Source of the DNA: Hydractinia symbiolongicarpus
Taxonomy: Eukaryota > Cnidaria > Hydrozoa > Anthoathecata > Hydractiniidae
Reading direction: 5' to 3'
Length of the DNA stretch: 64,000 nt
Assembly (NCBI RefSeq): GCF_029227915.1
Contig: NC_079885.1
Coordinates: 14,767,001 to 14,831,000 of the forward strand
Shown: one piece after another, positions 25,085 through 37,033 of the stretch
Layout of the letters: every line of letters starts with the position of its first letter
Position numbering within the stretch: the first letter of the stretch is position 1
Notes under the pieces: generated by a model
Seen by the model: only the letters and a program-made list of their open reading frames with translations
Databases searched by the model: none
What the model was told of the DNA's origin: nothing
Translations under genes and position numbers: made by a program

Positions 25085-25534
25085 ATTGACGTTTTCACGT
25101 TACATTATTTATCATCACGACTGTGACGTATCTTTTTTACGCAATAGCCGCCGAGTAAATCAAGTAAGGGACATGATTAGAAGTTTCTTTCCCTTAAAAA
25201 GGGCTACAATCTTGCTGCAATAAATGCGCCACGTCGCAAATGAATGGATTACGAGCGTCAGATAAAGAAAATGGCGATGTAGTTACTTTGCTAACTAACT
25301 TTGTCATATGAAAATTAAGTCTGAAAGTACCCTAGATTGCCTTCGTTGGAACTTTTTACCGGAAATCATAAAGCGCATTATTGTTGTAAAGAATCGATAG
25401 CGCTTAAAAAGAGCTTTCAAATGCACATAAACACGACATATTCCGGATGATCCAGTCAAGAAATACGACCTTTAAAGTTTGAACCATTTTCGATGTAATG
25501 TGCTAATAAATCGTAGATATCTGCCCGTTTGTTT

Positions 25535-25653
25535 GTCTACGACCATACCACGATGAACACACCTGTTCTCGTCCGATCACGGAAGTTAAGCATCGTCGGG
25601 CCGGGATAGTACTTGGATGGGGCACCGCCTGGGAACTCCTGGTGTCGTAGGCT
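25535..25653 (+). rRNA. 5S rRNA copy 46, exact type B
   Basis: Undamaged; last exact type B gene in the window. The spacer after it is hybrid (25654-26103). Confidence 0.98.
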
Positions 25654-26103
25654 ATTGACTTTTTCACGTTACATTATTTATCATTACGACTGTGACGTAT
25701 CTTTTTTACGCAATAGCCGCCGAGTAAATCAAGTAAGGGACATGATTAGAAGTTTCTTTCCCTTAAAAAGGGCTACAATCTTGCTGCAATAAATGCGCCA
25801 CGTCGCAAATGAATGGATTAAGAGCGTCAGATAAAGAAAATGGCGATGTAGTTACTTTGCTAATTAACTTTGTCATATGAAAATTAAGTCTGCAAGTACC
25901 CTAGATTGCCTTCGTTGGAACTTTTTACCGGAAATCATAAAGCGCATTATTGTTGTAAAGAATCGATAGCGCTTAAAAAGAGCTTTCAAATGCACATAAA
26001 CACGACCTATTCCGGATGATCCAGTCAAGAAATATGACCTTTAAAGTTTGAACCATTTTCGATGTAATGTGCTAATAAATCGTAGATATCGGCCCGTTTG
26101 TTT
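25654..26103 (+). repeat. Hybrid spacer, beta left part joined to alpha right part
   Basis: The spacer starts as beta (GACTTTTTCAC, TCATTACG) but from GCCGCCGAG onward (about 25717) it is alpha (AAGTAAGGG, GTAGTTAC, CTGCAAG). The switch lies between about 25683 and 25719, marking a recombination or conversion breakpoint. It leads into a T18-class gene. Confidence 0.75.
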
Positions 26104-26222
26104 GTCTACGACCATACCACTATGAACACACCTGTTCTCGTCCGATCACGAAAGTTAAGCATCGTCGGGCCGGGATAGTACTTGGATGGGGGACCGCCTC
26201 GGAACTCCTGGTGTCGTAGGCT
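26104..26222 (+). rRNA. 5S rRNA copy 47, T18 + C97
   Basis: Partner of copy 39 in the 4,552-bp repeat. Confidence 0.95.
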
Positions 26223-26672
26223 ATTGACTTTTTCATGTTACATTATTTATCATTACGACTGTGACGTGTCTTTTTTACGCAATAGCTGCTGAGTAAATGA
26301 AGAAAGAGACATGATTAGAAGTTGCTTTCCCTTCAAAACGGCTACAATCGTGCTGCAATAAATGCGCCACGTCGCAAATGAATGGATTACGAGCGTCAGA
26401 CAAAGAAAATGACGAAGTAGTTACTTTGCTAATTAACTTTGTCATATGAAAATTAAGTCTGAAAGTACTCTAGATTGCCTTCGTTGGAACTTTTTACCCG
26501 TAATCTTAAAGCGCATGGTTGTCGTAAATAATGGATAGCGCTTGAAAAGAGCTTTCAAATGCACATAAACACGACCTATTTCGGATAATCCAGTCAAGAA
26601 ATATGACCTTTAAAGTTTAAACCATTAACGATGTAATGTGCTAATAAATCGTAGATATCTGCCCGTTTGTTT

Positions 26673-26791
26673 GTCTACGACCATACCACGATGAACACAC
26701 CTGTTCTTGTCCCATCACGGAAGTTAAGCATCGTCGGGGCGGGATAGTACTTGGATGGGGGACCGCCTGGGATATCCCGGTGTCGTAGGCT
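26673..26791 (+). rRNA. 5S rRNA copy 48, G67 class with C102A
   Basis: Partner of copy 40. Confidence 0.95.
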
Positions 26792-27241
26792 ATTGACTTT
26801 TTCACGTTACATTATTTATCATTACGACTGGGACGTATCTTTCTTACGCAATAGCCGCTGAGTAAATCAAGTAAGTGACATGATTAGAAGCTTCTTTCCC
26901 TTAAAACGGGCTACAATCTTGCTGCAATAAATGCGCCACGTCGCAAATAAATGGATTAAGAGCGTCAGACAAAGAAAATGGCGATGTAGTTACTTTGCTA
27001 ATTAACTTTGTCATATGAAAATTAAGTCTGCAAGTACCCTAGATTGCCTTCGTTGGAACTTTTTACCGGAAATCATAAAGCGCATTATTGTTGTAAAGAA
27101 TCGATAGCGCTTAAAAAGAGCTTTCAAATGCACATAAACACGACCTATTCCGGATGATCCAGTCAAGAAATATGACCTTTAAAGTTTGAACCATTTTCGA
27201 TGTAATGTGCTAATAAATCGTAGATATCGGCCCGTTTGTTT

Positions 27242-27360
27242 GTCTACGACCATACCACTATGAACACACCTGTTCTCGTCCGATCACGAAAGTTAAGCAT
27301 CGTCGGGCCGGGATAGTACTTGGATGGGGGACCGCCTCGGAACTCCTGGTGTCGTAGGCT
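27242..27360 (+). rRNA. 5S rRNA copy 49, T18 + C97
   Basis: Partner of copy 41. Confidence 0.95.
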
Positions 27361-27810
27361 ATTGACTTTTTCACGTTACATTATTTATCATTACGACTGT
27401 GACGTGTCTTTTTTACGCAATAGCTGCTGAGTAAATGAAGAAAGAGACATGATTAGAAGTTGCTTTCCCTTCAAAACGGCTACAATCGTGCTGCAATAAA
27501 TGCACCACGTCGCAAATGAATGGATTACGAGCGTCAGACAAAGAAAATGACGAAGTAGTTACTTTGCTAATTAACTTTGTCATATGAAAATTAAGTCTGA
27601 AAGTACTCTAGATTGCCTTCGTTGGAACTTTTTACCCGTAATCTTAAAGCGCATGGTTGTCGTAAATAATGGATAGCGCTTGAAAAGAGCTTTCAAATGC
27701 ACATAAACACGACCTATTTCGGATAATCCAGTCAAGAAATATGACCTTTAAAGTTTAAACCATTAACGATGTAATGTGCTAATAAATCGTAGATATCTGC
27801 CCGTTTGTTT

Positions 27811-27929
27811 GTCTACGACCATACCACGATGAACACACCTGTTCTTGTCCCATCACGGAAGTTAAGCATCGTCGGGGCGGGATAGTACTTGGATGGGGGA
27901 CCGCCTGGGATATCCCGGTGTCGTAGGCT
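27811..27929 (+). rRNA. 5S rRNA copy 50, G67 class with C102A
   Basis: Partner of copy 42; last G67 gene in the window. Confidence 0.95.
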
Positions 27930-28379
27930 ATTGACTTTTTCACGTTACATTATTTATCATTACGACTGGGACGTATCTTTCTTACGCAATAGCCGCTGAG
28001 TAAATCAAGTAATTGACATGATTAGAAGCTTCTTTCCCTTAAAACGGGCTACAATCTTGCTGCAATAAATGCGCCACGTCGCAAATAAATGGATTAAGAG
28101 CGTCAGACAAAGAAAATGGCGATGTAGTTACTTTGCTAATTAACTTTGTCATATGAAAATTAAGTCTGCAAGTACCCTGGATTGCCTTCGTTGGAACTTT
28201 TTACCGGAAATCATAAAGCGCATTATTGTTGTAAAGAATCGATAGCCCTTAAAAAGAGCTGTCAAATGCACATAAACACGACCTATCTTGAATGATCCAG
28301 TCAAGAAATATGACCTTTAAAGTTTGAACCATTTTCGATGTAATGTGCTAATAAATCGTAGATATCTGCCCGTTTGTTT

Positions 28380-28498
28380 GTCTACGACCATACCACGATG
28401 AACACACCTGTTCTCGTCCGATCACGGAAGTTAAGCATCGTCGGTCCGGGAGAGTACTTCGATGGGGGACCGCCTGGGATCTCCCGGTGTCGTAGGCT
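28380..28498 (+). rRNA. 5S rRNA copy 51, G73 class with G66T
   Basis: Partner of copy 43. Its spacer begins alike but has GCCGTTGAG and then diverges (CTAATTAAC, GATTTCC), so the repeat ends in this spacer. Confidence 0.94.
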
Positions 28499-28948
28499 AT
28501 TGACTATTTCACATTACATTATTTATCATTACGACTGTGACGTATCTTTTTTACGCAATAGCCGTTGAGTAAATTAAGTAAGGGACGTGATTAGAAGTTG
28601 CTTTCCCTTCAAAACGGCTACAATCTTGCTGCAATAAATGCGCCACGTCGCAAATAAATGGATTACGAGCGTCAGACAAAGAAAATGGCGATGTAGTTAC
28701 TTTGCTAATTAACTTTGTCATATGAAAATTAAGTCTGAAAGTACCCTAGATTTCCTTCGTTGGAACTTTTTACCGGAAATCTTAAAGCGCATGGTTGTCG
28801 TAAAGAATCGATAGCGCTTAAAAAGAGCTTTCAAATACACATAAACACGACCTATTCCGGATGTTCCAGTCAAGAAATATGACCTTTAAAGTTTGAACCA
28901 TTTTCGATGTAATGTGCTAATAAATCGTAGATATCTGCCCGTTTGTTT

Positions 28949-29067
28949 GACTACGACCATACCACGATGAACACACCCGTTCTCGTCCGATCACGGAAGT
29001 TAAGCATCGTCGGACCGGGAGATTACTTCGATGGGGGACCGCCTGGGATCTCCCGGTGTCGTAGGCT
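28949..29067 (+). rRNA. 5S rRNA copy 52, strongly diverged G73 class
   Basis: T2A, T30C, G66A, T73G, G75T and G81C. G75 is the bulged G of loop E, and T2A disturbs helix I. The proximal terminator is TTT. It is the most altered full-length gene and is probably not functional. Confidence 0.92.
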
Positions 29068-29517
29068 ATTGACTATTTCACGTTACATTATTTATCATTA
29101 CGACTGTGACGTATCTTTTTTACGCAATAGCCGCTGAGTAAATCAAGTAAGGGACGTGATTAGAAGTTGCTTTCCCTTCAAAACGGCTAGAATCTTGCTG
29201 CAATAAATGCGCCACGTCGCAAATAAATGGATTAAGAGCGTCAGACAAAGAAAATGGCGATGTAGTTACTTTGCTAATTAACTTTGTCATATGAAAATTA
29301 AGTCTGCAAGTACCCTGGATTGCCTTCGTTGGAACTTTTTACCGGAAATCATAAAGCGCATTATTGTTGTAAAGAATCGATAGCACTTAAAAAGAGCTTT
29401 CAAATGCACATAAACACGACCTATTCCGGATGATCCAGTCAAGAAATATGACCTTTAAAGTTTGAACCATTTTCGATGTAATGTGCTAATAAATCGTAGA
29501 TATCTGCCCGTTTGTTT

Positions 29518-29636
29518 GTCTACGACCATACCACGATGAACACACCTGTTCTCGTCCGATCACGGAAGTTAAGCATCGTCGGGCCGGGATAGTACTTGGA
29601 TGGGGCACCGCCTGGAAACTCCTGGTGTCGTAGGCT
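29518..29636 (+). rRNA. 5S rRNA copy 53, A99 class
   Basis: Type B flank and tail plus G99A (GCCTGGAAACTCC), which replaces the A77-G99 loop E pair. First A99 gene; exact type B genes do not occur to its right. Confidence 0.96.
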
Positions 29637-30086
29637 ATTGACTTTTTCACGTTACATTATTTATCATTACGACTGTGACGTATCTTTTTTACGCAATAGC
29701 CGCTGAGTAAATCAAGAAAGAGACATGATTACAAGTTGCTTTCCCTTCAAAACGGCTACAATCGTGCTGCAATAAATGCGCCACGTCGCAAATGAATGGA
29801 TTAAGAGCGTCAGATAAAGAAAATGGCGATGTAGTTACTTTGCTAATTAACTTTGTCATATGAAAATTAAGTCTGCAAGTACCCTAGATTGCCTTCGTTG
29901 GAACTTTTTACCGGAAAACATAAAGCGCATTATTGTCGTAAAGAATCGATAGCGCTTAAAAGGAGCTTTCAAATGCACATAAACACGAACTATTTCCGAT
30001 CACCCAGTCAAGAATTATGATCTTTAAAGTTCGAACAATTTTCGATGTAATGTGCTAATAAATCGTAGATATCTACCCGTATGTTT
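29637..30086 (+). repeat. Mosaic spacer with two switches
   Basis: The left third is beta (GACTTTTTCAC, GATTACAAG). The middle is alpha (ATTAAGAGCG, GTAGTTAC, CTGCAAG, then the derived GGAAAACAT). The right part is beta-like (ATTGTCG, AAAAGGAGC, type A flank). At least two exchanges are needed. The same GGAAAACAT plus beta-like right end precedes other G73 genes, so this arrangement was then copied. Confidence 0.7.
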
Positions 30087-30205
30087 GTCTACGACCATAC
30101 CACGATGAACACACCTGTTTTCGTCCGATCACGGAAGTTAAGCATCGTCGGGCCGGGAGAGTACTTCGATGGGGGACCGCCTGGGATCTCCCGGTGTCGT
30201 AGGCT
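30087..30205 (+). rRNA. 5S rRNA copy 54, G73 class with C34T
   Basis: C34T, T73G, G81C, type A flank, TTT after the gene. The upstream spacer is the two-switch mosaic. Confidence 0.95.
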
Positions 30206-30655
30206 ATTGACTATTTCACGTTACATTATTTATCATTACGACTGTGACGTATCTTTTTTACGCAATAGCCGCTGAGTAAATCAAGTAAGGGACGTGATTA
30301 GAAGTTGCTTTCCCTTCAAAACGGCTAGAATCTTGCTGCAATAAATGCGCCACGTCGCAAATAAATGGATTACGAGCGTCAGACAAAGAAAATGGCGATG
30401 TAGTTACTTTGCTAATTAACTTTGTCATATGAAAATTAAGTCTGAAAGTACCCTAGATTTCCTTCGTTGGAACTTTTTACCGGAAATCTTAAAGCGCATG
30501 GTTGTCGTAAAGAATCGATAGCGCTTAAAAAGAGCTTTCAAATACACATAAACACGATTTATTCCGGATGATCCAGTCAAGAAATATGACCTTTAAAGTT
30601 TGAACCATTTTCGATGTAATGTGCTAATAAATCGTAGATATCTGCCCGTTTGTTT

Positions 30656-30774
30656 GTCTACGACCATACCACGATGAACACACCTGTTCTCGTCCAATCA
30701 CGGAATGTAAGCATCGTCGGGCCGGGATAGTACTTGGATGGGGGACCGCCTGGGAACTTCTGGTGTCGTAGGCT
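30656..30774 (+). rRNA. 5S rRNA copy 55, TG51 class with G41A
   Basis: GT at 51-52 is TG (GGAATGTAAGC), altering box A. Tail has T101A, C104T, C106T with G89. G41A is shared only with copy 73. Confidence 0.95.
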
Positions 30775-31224
30775 ATTGACTTTTTCACGTTACATTATTT
30801 ATCATTACGACTGTGACGTATCTTTTTTACGCAATAGCCGCTGAGTAAATCAAGAAAGAAACATGATTAGAAGTTGCTTTCCCTTCAAAACGGCTACAAT
30901 CGTGCTGCAATAAATGCGCCACGTCGCAAATGAATGGATTACGAGCGTCAGACAAAGAAAATGGCGATGTACTTACTTTGCTAACTAACTTTGTCATATG
31001 AAAATTAAGTCTGAAAGTACCCTAGATTGCCTTCGTTGGAACTTTTTACCGGAAATCATAAAGCGCATTATTGTTGTAAAGAATCGATAGCGCTTAAAAA
31101 GAGCTTTCAAATGCACATAAACACGACCTATTCCGGATGATCCAGTCAAGAAATATGACCTTTAAAGTTTGAACCATTTTCGATGTAATGTGCTAATAAA
31201 TCGTAGATATCTGCCCGTTTGTTT

Positions 31225-31343
31225 GTCTACGACCATACCACGATGAACACACCTGTTCTCGTCCGATCACGGAAGTTAAGCATCGTCGGGCCGGGATAGT
31301 ACTTGGATGGGGCACCGCCTGGAAACTCCTGGTGTCGTAGGCT
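31225..31343 (+). rRNA. 5S rRNA copy 56, A99 class
   Basis: G89C, G99A, T101A, C106T; partner of copy 74. Confidence 0.96.
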
Positions 31344-31793
31344 ATTGACTTTTTCACGTTACATTATTTATCATTACGACTGTGACGTATCTTTTTTACG
31401 CAATAGCCGCTGAGTAAATCAAGAAAGAGACATGATTACAAGTTGCTTTCCCTTCAAAACGGCTACAATCGTGCTGCAATAAATGCGCCACGTCGCAAAT
31501 GAATGGATTAAGAGCGTCAGATAAAGAAAATGGCGATGTAGTTACTTTGCTAATTAACTTTGTCATATGAAAATTAAGTCTGCAAGTACCCTAGATTGCC
31601 TTCGTTGGAACTTTTTACCGGAAATCATAAAGCGCATTATTGTTGTAAAGAATCGATAGCGCTTAAAAAGAGCTTTCAAATGCACATAAACACGACCTAT
31701 TCCGGATGATCCAGTCAAGAAATATGACCTTTAAAGTTTGAACCATTTTCGATGTAATGTGCTAATAAATCGTAGATATCGGCCCGTTTGTTT

Positions 31794-31912
31794 GTCTACG
31801 ACCATACCACTATGAACACACCTGTTCTCGTCCGATCACGAAAGTTAAGCATCGTCGGGCCGGGATAGTACTTGGATGGGGGACCGCCTGGGATCTCCCG
31901 GTGTCGTAGGCT
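31794..31912 (+). rRNA. 5S rRNA copy 57, T18 class with type A tail
   Basis: G18T and G48A on an otherwise type A gene, unlike T18 copies to the left that have the C97 tail. The following spacer has GACGAATC. Confidence 0.95.
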
Positions 31913-32362
31913 ATTGACGTTTTCACGTTACATTATTTATCATCACGACTGTGACGAATCTTTTTTACGCAATAGCCGCCGAGTAAATCAAGTAAGGGAC
32001 ATGATTAGAAGTTTCTTTCCCTTAAAAAGGGCTACAATCTTGCTGCAATAAATGCGCCACGTCGCAAATGAATGGATTAAGAGCGTCAGATAAAGAAAAT
32101 GGCGATGTAGTTACTTTGCTAATTAACTTTGTCATACGAAAATTAAGTCTGCAAGTACCCTAGATTGCCTTCGTTGGAACTTTTTACCGGAAAACATAAA
32201 GCGCATTATTGTCGTAAAGAATCGATAGCGCTTAAAAGGAGCTTTCAAATGCACATAAACACGAACTATTTCCGATCACCCAGTCAAGAATTATGATCTT
32301 TAAAGTTCGAACAATTTTCGATGTAATGTGCTAATAAATCGTAGATATCTACCCGTATGTTT

Positions 32363-32481
32363 GTCTACGACCATACCACGATGAACACACCTGTGTTCGT
32401 CCGATCACGGAAGTTAAGCATCGTCGGGCCGGGAGAGTACTTCGATGGGGGACCGCCTGGGATCTCCCGGTGTCGTAGGCT
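32363..32481 (+). rRNA. 5S rRNA copy 58, G73 class with T33G, C34T
   Basis: CTGTGTTCG in the helix III loop occurs only here and at copy 76. T73G and G81C; TTT after the gene. Confidence 0.95.
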
Positions 32482-32931
32482 ATTGACTATTTCACGTTAC
32501 ATTATTTATCATTACGACTGTGACGTATCTTTTTTACGCAATAGCCGCTGAGTAAATCAAGTAAGGGACGTGATTAGAAGTTGCTTTCCCTTCAAAACGG
32601 CTAGAATCTTGCTGCAATAAATGCGCCACGTCGCAAATAAATGGATTACGAGCGTCAGACAAAGAAAATGGCGATGTAGTTACTTTGCTAATTAACTTTG
32701 TCATATGAAAATTAAGTCTGAAAGTACCCTAGATTTCCTTCGTTGGAACTTTTTACCGGAAATCTTAAAGCGCATGGTTGTCGTAAAGAATCGATAGCGC
32801 TTAAAAAGAGCTTTCAAATACACATAAACACGATTTATTCCGGATGATCCAGTCAAGAAATATGACCTTTAAAGTTTGAACCATTTTCGATGTAATGTGC
32901 TAATAAATCGTAGATATCTGCCCGTTTGTTT

Positions 32932-33050
32932 GTCTACGACCATACCACGATGAACACACCTGTTCTCGTCCGATCACGGAATGTAAGCATCGTCGGGCCG
33001 GGATAGTACTTGGATGGGGGACCGCCTGGGAACTTCTGGTGTCGTAGGCT
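32932..33050 (+). rRNA. 5S rRNA copy 59, TG51 class
   Basis: GT51-52TG, T101A, C104T, C106T; the following spacer has AGAAACATG and TTCCTTGGTTGG. Confidence 0.95.
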
Positions 33051-33500
33051 ATTGACTTTTTCACGTTACATTATTTATCATTACGACTGTGACGTATCTT
33101 TTTTACGCAATAGCCGCTGAGTAAATCAAGAAAGAAACATGATTAGAAGTTGCTTTCCCTTCAAAACGGCTACAATCGTGCTGCAATAAATGCGCCACGT
33201 CGCAAATGAATGGATTACGAGCGTCAGACAAAGAAAATGGCGATGTACTTACTTTGCTAACTAACTTTGTCATATGAAAATTAAGTCTGAAAGTACCCTA
33301 GATTTCCTTGGTTGGAACTTTTTACCGGAAATCATAAAGCGCATTATTGTTGTAAAGAATCGATAGCGCTTAAAAAGAGCTTTCAAATGCACATAAACAC
33401 GACCTATTCCGGATGATCCAGTCAAGAAATATGACCTTTAAAGTTTGAACCATTTTCGATGTAATGTGCTAATAAATCGTAGATATCTGCCCGTTTGTTT

Positions 33501-33619
33501 GTCTACGACCATACCACGATGAACACACCTGTTCTCGTCCGATCACGGAAGTTAAGCATCGTCGGGCCGGGATAGTACTTGGATGGGGCACCGCCTGGAA
33601 ACTCCTGGTGTCGTAGGCT
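33501..33619 (+). rRNA. 5S rRNA copy 60, A99 class
   Basis: Followed directly by another A99 gene, unlike its counterparts elsewhere, which are followed by T18. Confidence 0.96.
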
Positions 33620-34069
33620 ATTGACTTTTTCACGTTACATTATTTATCATTACGACTGTGACGTATCTTTTTTACGCAATAGCCGCTGAGTAAATCAAGA
33701 AAGAGACATGATTACAAGTTGCTTTCCCTTCAAAACGGCTACAATCGTGCTGCAATAAATGCGCCACGTCGCAAATGAATGGATTAAGAGCGTCAGATAA
33801 AGAAAATGGCGATGTAGTTACTTTGCTAATTAACTTTGTCATATGAAAATTAAGTCTGCAAGTACCCTAGATTGCCTTCGTTGGAACTTTTTACCGGAAA
33901 TCATAAAGCGCATTATTGTTGTAAAGAATCGATAGCGCTTAAAAAGAGCTTTCAAATGCACATAAACACGACCTATTCCGGATGATCCAGTCAAGAAATA
34001 TGACCTTTAAAGTTTGAACCATTTTCGATGTAATGTGCTAATAAATCGTAGATATCTGCCCGTTTGTTT

Positions 34070-34188
34070 GTCTACGACCATACCACGATGAACACACCTG
34101 TTCTCGTCCGATCACGGAAGTTAAGCATCGTCGGGCCGGGATAGTACTTGGATGGGGCACCGCCTGGAAACTCCTGGTGTCGTAGGCT
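34070..34188 (+). rRNA. 5S rRNA copy 61, A99 class
   Basis: Second of two adjacent A99 genes; starts the local dimer duplication. Confidence 0.96.
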
Positions 34189-34638
34189 ATTGACTTTTTC
34201 ACGTTACATTATTTATCATTACGACTGTGACGTATCTTTTTTACGCAATAGCCGCTGAGTAAATCAAGAAAGAGACATGATTACAAGTTGCTTTCCCTTC
34301 AAAACGGCTACAATCGTGCTGCAATAAATGCGCCACGTCGCAAATGAATGGATTAAGAGCGTCAGATAAAGAAAATGGCGATGTAGTTACTTTGCTAATT
34401 AACTTTGTCATATGAAAATTAAGTCTGCAAGTACCCTAGATTGCCTTCGTTGGAACTTTTTACCGGAAATCATAAAGCGCATTATTGTTGTAAAGAATCG
34501 ATAGCGCTTAAAAAGAGCTTTCAAATGCACATAAACACGACCTATTCCGGATGATCCAGTCAAGAAATATGACCTTTAAAGTTTGAACCATTTTCGATGT
34601 AATGTGCTAATAAATCGTAGATATCGGCCCGTTTGTTT

Positions 34639-34757
34639 GTCTACGACCATACCACTATGAACACACCTGTTCTCGTCCGATCACGAAAGTTAAGCATCGT
34701 CGGGCCGGGATAGTACTTGGATGGGGGACCGCCTGGGATCTCCCGGTGTCGTAGGCT
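34639..34757 (+). rRNA. 5S rRNA copy 62, T18 class with type A tail
   Basis: G18T and G48A; followed by the hybrid spacer at 34758. Confidence 0.95.
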
Positions 34758-35207
34758 ATTGACGTTTTCACGTTACATTATTTATCATCACGACTGTGAC
34801 GAATCTTTTTTACGCAATAGCCGCCGAGTAAATCAAGTAAGGGACATGATTAGAAGTTTCTTTCCCTTAAAAAGGGCTACAATCTTGCTGCAATAAATGC
34901 GCCACGTCGCAAATGAATGGATTAAGAGCGTCAGATAAAGAAAATGGCGATGTAGTTACTTTGCTAATTAACTTTGTCATACGAAAATTAAGTCTGCAAG
35001 TACCCTAGATTGCCTTCGTTGGAACTTTTTACCGGAAAACATAAAGCGCATTATTGTTGTAAAGAATCGATAGCGCTTAAAAAGAGCTTTCAAATGCACA
35101 TAAACACGACCTATTCCGGATGATCCAGTCAAGAAATATGACCTTTAAAGTTTGAACCATTTTCGATGTAATGTGCTAATAAATCGTAGATATCTGCCCG
35201 TTTGTTT
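34758..35207 (+). repeat. Hybrid spacer carrying GGAAAACAT with a type B right end
   Basis: The left part matches the spacer at 35896-36345 (GACGAATC, CATACGAAAA, GGAAAACAT), but here it continues as ATTGTTG and a type B flank instead of ATTGTCG and a type A flank. The breakpoint lies near 35041-35057. It belongs to a local dimer duplication (34070-36345). Confidence 0.7.
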
Positions 35208-35326
35208 GTCTACGACCATACCACGATGAACACACCTGTTCTCGTCCGATCACGGAAGTTAAGCATCGTCGGGCCGGGATAGTACTTGGATGGGGCACCG
35301 CCTGGAAACTCCTGGTGTCGTAGGCT
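35208..35326 (+). rRNA. 5S rRNA copy 63, A99 class
   Basis: Duplicate of copy 61; its spacer has private ATCGATATCGC. Confidence 0.96.
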
Positions 35327-35776
35327 ATTGACTTTTTCACGTTACATTATTTATCATTACGACTGTGACGTATCTTTTTTACGCAATAGCCGCTGAGTAA
35401 ATCAAGAAAGAGACATGATTACAAGTTGCTTTCCCTTCAAAACGGCTACAATCGTGCTGCAATAAATGCGCCACGTCGCAAATGAATGGATTAAGAGCGT
35501 CAGATAAAGAAAATGGCGATGTAGTTACTTTGCTAATTAACTTTGTCATATGAAAATTAAGTCTGCAAGTACCCTAGATTGCCTTCGTTGGAACTTTTTA
35601 CCGGAAATCATAAAGCGCATTATTGTTGTAAAGAATCGATATCGCTTAAAAAGAGCTTTCAAATGCACATAAACACGACCTATTCCGGATGATCCAGTCA
35701 AGAAATATGACCTTTAAAGTTTGAACCATTTTCGATGTAATGTGCTAATAAATCGTAGATATCGGCCCGTTTGTTT

Positions 35777-35895
35777 GTCTACGACCATACCACTATGAAC
35801 ACACCTGTTCTCGTCCGATCACGAAAGTTAAGCATCGTCGGGCCGGGATAGTACTTGGATGGGGGACCGCCTGGGATCTCCCGGTGTCGTAGGCT
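35777..35895 (+). rRNA. 5S rRNA copy 64, T18 class with type A tail
   Basis: G18T and G48A; partner of copy 79. Confidence 0.95.
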
Positions 35896-36345
35896 ATTGA
35901 CGTTTTCACGTTACATTATTTATCATCACGACTGTGACGAATCTTTTTTACGCAATAGCCGCCGAGTAAATCAAGTAAGGGACATGATTAGAAGTTTCTT
36001 TCCCTTAAAAAGGGCTACAATCTTGCTGCAATAAATGCGCCACGTCGCAAATGAATGGATTAAGAGCGTCAGATAAAGAAAATGGCGATGTAGTTACTTT
36101 GCTAATTAACTTTGTCATACGAAAATTAAGTCTGCAAGTACCCTAGATTGCCTTCGTTGGAACTTTTTACCGGAAAACATAAAGCGCATTATTGTCGTAA
36201 AGAATCGATAGCGCTTAAAAGGAGCTTTCAAATGCACATAAACACGAACTATTTCCGATCACCCAGTCAAGAATTATGATCTTTAAAGTTCGAACAATTT
36301 TCGATGTAATGTGCTAATAAATCGTAGATATCTACCCGTATGTTT

Positions 36346-36464
36346 GTCTACGACCATACCACGATGAACACACCTGTTTTCGTCCGATCACGGAAGTTAA
36401 GCATCGTCGGGCCGGGAGAGTACTTCGATGGGGGACCGCCTGGGATCTCTCGGTGTCGTAGGCT
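36346..36464 (+). rRNA. 5S rRNA copy 65, G73 class with C34T, C105T
   Basis: C105T (ATCTCTCGG) turns a helix V pair into G-U and is shared only with copy 80. Confidence 0.95.
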
Positions 36465-36914
36465 ATTGACTATTTCACGTTACATTATTTATCATTACGA
36501 CTGTGACGTATCTTTTTTACGCAATAGCCGCTGAGTAAATCAAGTAAGGGACGTGATTAGAAGTTGCTTTCCCTTCAAAACGGCTAGAATCTTGCTGCAA
36601 TAAATGCGCCACGTCGCAAATAAATGGATTACGAGCGTCAGACAAAGAAAATGGCGATGTAGTTACTTTGCTAATTAACTTTGTCATATGAAAATTAAGT
36701 CTGAAAGTACCCTAGATTTCCTTCGTTGGAACTTTTTACCGGAAATCTTAAAGCGCATGGTTGTCGTAAAGAATCGATAGCGCTTAAAAAGAGCTTTCAA
36801 ATACACATAAACACGATTTATTCCGGATGATCCAGTCAAGAAATATGACCTTTAAAGTTTGAACCATTTTCGATGTAATGTGCTAATAAATCGTAGATAT
36901 CTGCCCGTTTGTTT

Positions 36915-37033
36915 GTCTACGACCATACCACGATGAACACACCTGTTCTCGTCCGATCACGGAATGTAAGCATCGTCGGGCCGGGATAGTACTTGGATGG
37001 GGGACCGCCTGGGAACTTCTGGTGTCGTAGGCT
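36915..37033 (+). rRNA. 5S rRNA copy 66, TG51 class
   Basis: The following spacer has AATGACGATGTACTT, shared with the spacer after copy 81. Confidence 0.95.

Larger units (their letters stand above)
30656..34069 (+). repeat. Segment duplicated at 40898-44311 (offset 10,242 = 18 units)
   Basis: Gene order TG51, A99, T18, G73 (with private T33G), TG51, A99 occurs in both places. The first gene of each also shares G41A (TCCAATCAC), and the T33G change (CTGTGTTCG) occurs only at 32363 and 42605 in the window. Confidence 0.8.
34070..36345 (+). repeat. Tandem duplication of an A99 / T18 dimer
   Basis: Genes 61-62 and 63-64 form two 1,138-bp units with the same gene classes and the same spacer markers (GACGAATC, CATACGAAAA, GGAAAACAT). 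They differ chiefly at the right end of the spacer, where the first is hybrid. Confidence 0.75.
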
